Shown here piece by piece: positions 1 to 4,655 of a stretch of 7,263 bases of DNA (positions are counted from its first letter, which is position 1; each line of letters opens with the position of its first letter). The position numbers were made by a program, and so were the translations under genes. The DNA is from an uncultured Collinsella sp. Its GTDB lineage: Bacteria > Actinomycetota > Coriobacteriia > Coriobacteriales > Coriobacteriaceae. Below the pieces are notes generated by a model. The model was not told the DNA's origin. It did not search any database and saw only the letters and a program-made list of their open reading frames with translations. The DNA lies in contig UQKM01000037.1 in assembly GCA_900541685.1 (NCBI GenBank), forward strand, positions 1 to 7,263, read 5' to 3'.

Positions 1-34
1 CCAGCCCGTGGGAGGCCAGGGCGCCGCTGACCGG
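1..34 (+). rRNA. Possible 3' end of a 5S rRNA gene (partial)
   Basis: The stretch GTGGGAG-NNN-AGG-NNN-CCGC (8-26) resembles the 3' part of bacterial 5S rRNA as I recall it, where GTGGGAGAGTAGG is followed by the strand that closes the terminal helix. The following CGCCGCTGACCGG would be that closing strand, but its 5' partner lies outside the window. Three bases in the loop E region (normally AGT, here GCC) differ from the common form, which lowers confidence. A strong terminator shortly downstream fits the end of an rRNA operon. The alternatives are the tail of another structured RNA, or the last codons of a protein gene (one frame stops at 28-30, another at 62-64). Confidence 0.4.
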
Positions 35-58
35 TGGACGGCACCGAGCCGTCATTGG
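31..58 (+). repeat. Stem-loop just upstream of the terminator
   Basis: GACGGC (37-42) pairs perfectly with GCCGTC (48-53) around the loop ACCGA. The stem can be extended by CCGGT (31-35) with ATTGG (54-58), using two G-U pairs and a bulged G at 36. It overlaps the proposed 3' end of the 5S RNA, so it could be a processing signal or part of a different structured RNA. Its function is not known from the sequence. Confidence 0.4.
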
Positions 59-64
59 ACTTAG

Positions 65-95
65 AAGGGGGAGGCCTCGCGGCCTCCCCCTTTTT
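65..95 (+). terminator. Strong intrinsic terminator upstream of the acpS operon
   Basis: GGGGGAGGCC (67-76) pairs perfectly with GGCCTCCCCC (81-90) around a 4-nt loop TCGC. AA at 65-66 pairs with the first two T of the T-run at 91-95, giving a stem of up to 12 bp. Stem strength plus the T tract is the classic Rho-independent form on the + strand. It would end the upstream transcript (perhaps an rRNA operon) and insulate the acpS operon from it. Confidence 0.92.
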
Positions 96-143
96 GCGTT
101 AATAGGGGCTGTCACTCCACTTCGCTGTGTTTTTATCCCTCGT

Positions 144-173
144 TTGTCGCATCTTCTGCGAACGGGCTACAAT
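144..173 (+). promoter_or_regulatory. Likely sigma70-type promoter of the acpS–tsaD operon
   Basis: TACAAT at 168-173 matches the -10 consensus at 5 of 6 positions. TTGTCG at 144-149 matches the -35 consensus at 4 of 6, and the spacer is 18 bp. The start of transcription would fall near 180, leaving a leader of about 22 nt before the acpS start at 203. A small dyad, TCGCA-N5-TGCGA (147-161), overlaps the -35 box and the spacer and might be an operator, but it is short enough to be chance. No other promoter of this quality is seen between the genes downstream. Confidence 0.6.
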
Positions 174-192
174 GTCTTAGTCTGTGCAGCAT

Positions 193-200
193 GGAGGTGA
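193..200 (+). promoter_or_regulatory. Ribosome binding site that fixes the acpS start
   Basis: GGAGGTGA here is an extended match to the anti-Shine-Dalgarno sequence, and it ends 2 nt before ATG at 203, so the GGAGG core lies 5 nt from that ATG. The upstream in-frame ATG at 191 overlaps this site and has no ribosome site of its own. The protein should therefore begin at 203 (MAEAGIGVDI), not at 191. Confidence 0.88.
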
Positions 201-202
201 TT

Positions 203-742
203 ATGGCCGAAGCCGGAATCGGCGTTGATATCGTCGAGATTTCCCGAATGAAATCAATCCTTGAGAAGACGCCCTCGTTTGCGCGTCGCGTGTTTACTGA
301 TGAAGAGCGTGCGTATTGCGATGCATCATCTCGTCCTGCCGCGCACTATGCTAGTCGTTTCGCTTCTCGCGAGGCGGTGCTTAAGTCGCTTGGAACGGGT
401 TTTAGCCAAGGTATTGGCCGTAAAGACGTTTCCGTAACGCGCGATAAGCTCGGCAAGCCAAAGGCGCTGCTTTCGGGCCGTGCTCTTGAAATCGCCCAGG
501 AATTGGGTGTTGTCGAGGTCGCTCTTTCTATTACTCTGACGGGTGACTTGGCTGTCGCTAATGCCATTGCGATCACCGAGGATGCTCGACCTAAACCCAA
601 GGAAGAAAAGGTGAGCACGAAGGAGCGCGTTGCTCAGACATTTAAAGAGGCTCGTTTTGTCTTAGACGAGCTCGAACAGCTGCAACAATCTGCTTTGGCG
701 GAACATCTGGATGATGATCCGCAAGATATGCTAGGAGCATAG
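203..742 (+). CDS. acpS: Holo-[acyl-carrier-protein] synthase with a C-terminal extension
   Basis: AcpS moves 4'-phosphopantetheine from coenzyme A to a serine of acyl carrier protein in the cytoplasm, which activates fatty acid synthesis. Counting from ATG 203 (179 residues), the family motifs are GIGVDIVEISR (5-15, with the Mg-binding Asp at 9), RFASREAVLKSLGTG (52-66, Glu 57) and LGKP (83-86). The core ends near residue 127, close to the usual family length of 120-130. Residues 128-179 are an additional tail: a Pro/Lys/Glu-rich linker, then a probable amphipathic helix (about 139-168) and an acidic end. Arg 56 stands where most family members have Lys, and the SISH motif of Gram-positive enzymes reads SITL (109-112); the E. 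coli enzyme also lacks SISH. First gene of the operon; its TAG directly abuts the next ATG. An in-frame GTG at 611 could in principle start a separate tail peptide, but this is weak. Confidence 0.93.
   Translation: MAEAGIGVDIVEISRMKSILEKTPSFARRVFTDEERAYCDASSRPAAHYASRFASREAVLKSLGTGFSQGIGRKDVSVTRDKLGKPKALLSGRALEIAQELGVVEVALSITLTGDLAVANAIAITEDARPKPKEEKVSTKERVAQTFKEARFVLDELEQLQQSALAEHLDDDPQDMLGA
733..737 (+). promoter_or_regulatory. Ribosome binding site for nnr inside the acpS end
   Basis: AGGAG lies within the last codons of acpS, 5 nt before the ATG at 743. The acpS stop codon (740-742) touches that ATG, so nnr is probably translated both by direct initiation and by coupling to acpS. Confidence 0.75.
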
Positions 743-2359
743 ATGAAACCGGTTTTGAGTACCGAGGAAGTTGTTCGCCTCGAAGATATCATCGAGCGTG
801 AGGGCACCTCGAAGGCCGAACTCATGGAGTTGGCGGGCGAATTTGCCTCCAATGAGATTTTAAAGCTCAACCCCGATCGTGTTCTTGTATTGGTCGGTTT
901 TGGCAACAATGGCGGAGATGGCTGGGTTGCCGCTGACATTCTGACGCATAAGGGCATTGATGTAGATATCGTCTCTCCGGTTGAGCCGGATGAGATTCCT
1001 GCCGCTCTCGCTCGTCATGTCGCCCGTCGCACTGCTGGTCGCGACGTGCATGTGTGTGTCGGCCCCTCTCGTGATGAGCTGGAGGTGCTGATTGATAAGG
1101 CTGATGTTGTAGTCGATGCCATTTTTGGTACCGGTTTTCACGGTGATCTTCGTGCGCCGTTTTCAATCTGGATTCCCACGGTCAATGAAAATGCCGATCG
1201 CGTTGTCTCCATTGATGTTCCCTCGGGCTTGAATGCCGAGACGGGTGTGGTGGATGATGACTGCATTCGTGCCGAGCGTACGGTGACGATGATTGCTCCC
1301 AAGATCGGCTTATACAGCGCTGACGGCCCCGAATATGCAGGCGATTTGGTCTGCGGCGGTCTGTATGACCGCCTTGATGAGGTTATTGACGATGTCGACC
1401 ATGCTGCCGAGATCGTGGAACCCGGCGACCTTGTGGACTATTTTGCTCCGCTGCCTACGAATATCGATAAGTACTCGCGCGGCTCGGTACTCATTGTTGC
1501 CGGATCGGCGCAGTATCCTGGTGCGGCCATTATGGCTGCCAAGTCCGCTGCCCGCGCAGGCGCCGGCTATGTGGCGGTCGCGACTCCGGATGCATGTGCC
1601 AACCTTATTCGCATGGCTCTTCCCTCAATTCCGGTCTTTGCCATTCCGTCGGATTCTCGCGGTTCTTTTGGCGCCGCTGCGCGCATGACGGTATGCGAGA
1701 TTGTTAAGAAGTACAGCTGCGTGCTTTGTGGCCCCGGCATGACGACGTCTGCCGGTGCCATGCAGGTGGTTTCCGGCCTACTCGAGCTCGATGTGCCGCT
1801 TATCTTGGATGCCGATGCTCTCAACTGCCTTGCCAAGATTGCAATCGATGGCATCGACAGCAATCCCGAGATGTATCGTCGTGAGCAGCCGCTCGTTATG
1901 ACGCCGCATTATCGTGAGCTTTCGCGTCTCGTTGCCGGCGATGAGGTCAATGACCTTGGAACCGCGATTGCTGCCGCGCAAAAGGTTGTCTGGGCCGCCG
2001 GTTCCGATAACCTCGTTGTTATCGCTAAGGGTCCGACGACGGCCATTTGCGGTGTTGAGCGCGTGTTGCTGCCGCTCTCGGGCCCGGCGTCGTTGGCGAC
2101 CGCTGGCTCGGGTGACGTGCTTGCGGGTATTCTGGCCGGCACGCTAGCCACCATGCGCGACGAGATGGACCGCTGGGAGCTGCTGTACTCCTATGCCGTC
2201 GCGCTTCATAGCTATGCCGGTTTTGCCGCGGCGACGGAGTTTGGCGAGAAGAGCGTTATCGCGACCGATCTTATCGACTTGATCGGTCCCGCCATGGAAT
2301 TGGCGGCAAAGGATGCGCTCGATGATCTGGGAATCACAGACGAAGGGTCGGATGATTAA
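743..2359 (+). CDS. nnr: Bifunctional NAD(P)H-hydrate epimerase / ADP-dependent NAD(P)H-hydrate dehydratase
   Basis: This cytoplasmic repair enzyme restores damaged, hydrated NADH and NADPH. The N-terminal YjeF_N domain (about 1-222) interconverts the R and S forms: the glycine-rich loop GFGNNGGDG (52-60), DAIFGTG (125-131) and DVPSG (158-162) are present. The C-terminal domain, of the ribokinase-like YjeF_C type (about 223-530), dehydrates S-NAD(P)HX using ADP: KYSRGSVLIVAG (243-254), GPGM (330-333), LDADAL (355-360), TPHYREL (387-393), AKGPT (428-432) and TAGSGDVLAGI (453-463, catalytic Asp 458). Those two motifs are variants of the more common LTPHPGE and GGTGD forms. The length of 538 residues is slightly above the usual 490-510, and the end is acidic (DEGSDD). 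The start is fixed by AGGAG at 733-737 and by abutment with acpS. In M. tuberculosis a related nnr gene lies near alr, so the neighbourhood is familiar for the phylum. Confidence 0.95.
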   Translation: MKPVLSTEEVVRLEDIIEREGTSKAELMELAGEFASNEILKLNPDRVLVLVGFGNNGGDGWVAADILTHKGIDVDIVSPVEPDEIPAALARHVARRTAGRDVHVCVGPSRDELEVLIDKADVVVDAIFGTGFHGDLRAPFSIWIPTVNENADRVVSIDVPSGLNAETGVVDDDCIRAERTVTMIAPKIGLYSADGPEYAGDLVCGGLYDRLDEVIDDVDHAAEIVEPGDLVDYFAPLPTNIDKYSRGSVLIVAGSAQYPGAAIMAAKSAARAGAGYVAVATPDACANLIRMALPSIPVFAIPSDSRGSFGAAARMTVCEIVKKYSCVLCGPGMTTSAGAMQVVSGLLELDVPLILDADALNCLAKIAIDGIDSNPEMYRREQPLVMTPHYRELSRLVAGDEVNDLGTAIAAAQKVVWAAGSDNLVVIAKGPTTAICGVERVLLPLSGPASLATAGSGDVLAGILAGTLATMRDEMDRWELLYSYAVALHSYAGFAAATEFGEKSVIATDLIDLIGPAMELAAKDALDDLGITDEGSDD

Positions 2360-2361
2360 GT

Positions 2362-3507
2362 ATGAATAAAGCCGATTTGACGCGTTGGTCCTGGGTCGAG
2401 ATCGACCGCGGGGCGCTCCGCCGCAACACGAGGGCCTATAAGAATTTGCTGAATCCGCGCCAGCGCCTGTGCTGCGTGGTTAAAGCCGACGCTTATGGTC
2501 ATGGAGCTGTTGAGTGCGCCAAGATCATGTATTCGGCCGGTGCCGACATGTTTGCCGTGGCGACGGTTAACGAGGGCGTTGAGCTCCGGCAGGGCGGGAT
2601 CACGAAACCCATCCTCATTCTTAGCGAGCCGCCTATCGAAGCCATTCCGACGTTGCTCGAGTTCGATATTATGCCCTCGGTCTATACGTCTGACTTTGCT
2701 CTTGCGTATGGCGAATGTGCTGTCGCGGCAGGCAAGGTGGGCAAGTATCATCTCGCCATCGAGACGGGCATGAACCGCATCGGCGTACATTACACGCAGG
2801 TGCTCGACTTTGTCCGCGGCATTAATTTCCATCGCGGTATTCAGTGTGACGGCGTATTTACGCACTTCGCCACGGCCGATGAACCTTCGGGCTGGGACTA
2901 TAAGCTGCAGTGCCAGCGCTTTACCGAGGCAGTTCAAGCCATTAAGGATGCGGGTTTTGAGTGCGGTATCGTGCACTGCGCCAACACGCCGTCCTCGATG
3001 CTTGATCCCTCGATGCATTTTGATATGATTCGCGCCGGCGTTGGCTTGTATGGCATGCAGCCGTGCGAGCTGAGTGGCCGTGTGATGCAGCTCGATCCCG
3101 TTATGAGTGTTCATGCGCGCGTGACGCGCGTGGCACACCCTGCGATGGGCGAGGGCGTGGGCTACGGTTTTACCTACCGCGTACCGCGTACACGCGTTCA
3201 GATCTGTACGCTGCCGATCGGTTATGCCGACGGCCTATCGCGTACGCTTTCCAATCATATGGACGTGCTGTATCGCGGCGAGCGCGTGCGTCAGGTTGGC
3301 AATATCTGCATGGATCAGTTTATGGTCGCCATTCAGTCCAACCCGGCACACGAGATTCCCGAGGCCGAGTATGGTGACGAGATGATTATTGTCGGCCGCG
3401 ATGGCGATGCCGAGATCACTATGGACGAGATGGCCCGACTGCGCGGAACGATTAACTACGAGGTCGCCTGCGGCTTTGGCATGCGTCTCGACAAGGTCTA
3501 CGTGTAG
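2362..3507 (+). CDS. alr: Alanine racemase, PLP-dependent
   Basis: Alr converts L-alanine to D-alanine for the D-Ala-D-Ala end of peptidoglycan precursors. At 381 residues it has normal length. The pyridoxal phosphate site is VVKADAYGHG (39-48) with Lys 41 as the Schiff-base lysine. ETGMNRIG (134-141, Arg 139), HCANT (205-209) and RAGVGLYG (224-231) line the cofactor pocket. VGYGFTY (266-272) carries the second catalytic base, Tyr 268, and GNICMDQ (313-319) and NYEVAC (365-370) complete the C-terminal beta-domain active site. Only 2 nt separate it from the nnr stop; the nearest purine-rich site, AAGGG at 2343-2347, is 14 nt from the ATG, so initiation probably depends on translational coupling with nnr. 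No other start nearby keeps the N-terminal strand leading to the PLP motif. Confidence 0.97.
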   Translation: MNKADLTRWSWVEIDRGALRRNTRAYKNLLNPRQRLCCVVKADAYGHGAVECAKIMYSAGADMFAVATVNEGVELRQGGITKPILILSEPPIEAIPTLLEFDIMPSVYTSDFALAYGECAVAAGKVGKYHLAIETGMNRIGVHYTQVLDFVRGINFHRGIQCDGVFTHFATADEPSGWDYKLQCQRFTEAVQAIKDAGFECGIVHCANTPSSMLDPSMHFDMIRAGVGLYGMQPCELSGRVMQLDPVMSVHARVTRVAHPAMGEGVGYGFTYRVPRTRVQICTLPIGYADGLSRTLSNHMDVLYRGERVRQVGNICMDQFMVAIQSNPAHEIPEAEYGDEMIIVGRDGDAEITMDEMARLRGTINYEVACGFGMRLDKVYV

Positions 3508-3515
3508 GAGTCGCC

Positions 3516-4136
3516 ATGGGCGTCATGCACATCCCCGGCCATTCCCATCAGGCACCACGCGAGGTCGCGCTCGAGGAAATTGAGGCCGTTCTGGGTGATT
3601 GTCACCTCTGTCAGCTCTATCAGTCGCGTCACAATATCGTGTTTGGCGTGGGAAACCCCCGCGCTCGCGTCATGTTTATCGGTGAGGCGCCGGGTCGCAA
3701 CGAGGATTTGCAGGGCGAACCCTTTGTGGGGGCGGCGGGTGAAGACCTCAACGGCATTTTATCCCTGGCAGGTCTTAAGCGCGAGGATGTCTATATCGCC
3801 AACGTGCTTAAGTGTCGCCCGCCGGGAAACCGCAATCCGCGTCCCGAGGAAGTGCTGGCTTGCTCACCGTTTTTGCGCGAGCAGATTCGAAGCATCTGGC
3901 CCGATATCATCGTGACGCTCGGCAACCCCGCAACGCACTTTGTGCTCAAGACCGAGATCGGCATTACCAAGCTGCGCGGCAGGTTCCATCAGATGGGGCA
4001 CTTTGTGGTGATGCCGACGTTTCATCCTGCGGCGGCGCTGCGCAATCCGGCGTGGCAGGAGTTGCTGGAGGAAGACTTTAAGATGCTGGGCGACTATCTG
4101 GAGCGGCACCCCGCGCCGGAGACCGCCTCGGAATAA
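3516..4136 (+). CDS. udg: Uracil-DNA glycosylase, family 4 (iron-sulfur type)
   Basis: This enzyme removes uracil from DNA, left by cytosine deamination or dUTP incorporation, as the first step of base excision repair. At 206 residues its size is normal for family 4. Four cysteines suited to a 4Fe-4S cluster are at 29 and 32 (C-X2-C) and at 100 and 116 (C-X15-C). Active-site motifs are GEAPG (56-60) followed by EDLQGEPFVGAAG (63-75), KCRPPGNRNP (99-108) and HPAAALRNP (170-178). The glutamate in GEAPG and the cysteine pattern fit family 4 better than family 5. AGGAG at 3506-3510 overlaps the alr stop codon and sits 5 nt before the ATG. The gene ends with tandem stops TAATAA (4134-4139). It interrupts the alr–tsaE pair that is adjacent in M. 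tuberculosis; base composition does not look different from its neighbours. Confidence 0.95.
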   Translation: MGVMHIPGHSHQAPREVALEEIEAVLGDCHLCQLYQSRHNIVFGVGNPRARVMFIGEAPGRNEDLQGEPFVGAAGEDLNGILSLAGLKREDVYIANVLKCRPPGNRNPRPEEVLACSPFLREQIRSIWPDIIVTLGNPATHFVLKTEIGITKLRGRFHQMGHFVVMPTFHPAAALRNPAWQELLEEDFKMLGDYLERHPAPETASE

Positions 4137-4137
4137 T

Positions 4138-4143
4138 AAGGAG
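4138..4143 (+). promoter_or_regulatory. Ribosome binding site for tsaE
   Basis: AAGGAG lies 5 nt before the ATG at 4149 and overlaps the second of two tandem stop codons that end the glycosylase gene. It is a near-consensus site and supports the chosen tsaE start. Confidence 0.8.
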
Positions 4144-4148
4144 CGCAT

Positions 4149-4655
4149 ATGTCCCTGGAGCGCCTGGGGGTAGGTACCTATAGAACGGCTCGTACTGCCG
4201 ATACGGAGCATTTTGGCGAGCTGGTCGCACCGTGTCTAGAAGATGGTGATGTGCTGATTTTGACCGGCGGCTTGGGTGTAGGAAAAACCCACTTTACCAA
4301 GGGCGTCTCGCGTGCCCTAGGCGATGAGCATATGGTCACGAGCCCTACGTTCGCACTCATGGCTGTTCATGACCAAGGACGTATTTCGCTGTTCCATTTT
4401 GATCTGTATCGCCTGGAGCACGCCTATGAGCTTGAGGATACGGGCATTTTTGACGTGCTGGGCTATGAGGGTGTTTGCCTGCTGGAATGGGGCGAGCAGT
4501 TTCAGGATGAGCTGACGGACGAGTATCTTTCGGTGACGCTTAAGCGCGACGAGGACGATAGCGACGTGCGAACGATAACGCTCGAGGCGCACGGCGATCG
4601 CGCAAAGGAGCTTTCCCATTTGATAGATAGGGCTGTACAAGATGAGCTTGCATAA
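4149..4655 (+). CDS. tsaE: tRNA t6A37 threonylcarbamoyltransferase complex ATPase subunit TsaE
   Basis: TsaE is the ATPase that drives turnover of the TsaB–TsaD transferase, which makes N6-threonylcarbamoyladenosine at position 37 of ANN-decoding tRNAs. The Walker A loop is GGLGVGKT (40-47, Lys 46, Thr 47). VTSPTFALM (63-71) corresponds to the family's SPTF segment, HFDLYRL (83-89) carries the conserved D-Y-R, and LLEWGE (111-116) is the family's conserved W-G/E motif. The length of 168 residues is at the upper end for the family (about 150-165), with an acidic insert DEDDSD (134-139) and a helical C-terminus. Its last 14 nt overlap the start of the tsaB–rimI–tsaD gene in another frame, so the two are probably translationally coupled, which would favour balanced production of the complex. 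Confidence 0.97.
   Translation: MSLERLGVGTYRTARTADTEHFGELVAPCLEDGDVLILTGGLGVGKTHFTKGVSRALGDEHMVTSPTFALMAVHDQGRISLFHFDLYRLEHAYELEDTGIFDVLGYEGVCLLEWGEQFQDELTDEYLSVTLKRDEDDSDVRTITLEAHGDRAKELSHLIDRAVQDELA

Noticed and set aside
191..202. Upstream ATG at 191 as the acpS start
   Set aside because: It overlaps the strong ribosome site GGAGGTGA (193-200), which is correctly placed for ATG 203, and AcpS proteins normally begin just before the GxGxD motif.
2356..3138. Minus-strand open frame of 260 codons antisense to alr
   Set aside because: Antisense to a clear alanine racemase, with no family motif of its own.
3516..4136. Horizontal transfer of the glycosylase gene
   Set aside because: GC content and codon use look like the flanking genes, spacing is operon-like, and there are no repeats or mobile-element remnants around it.
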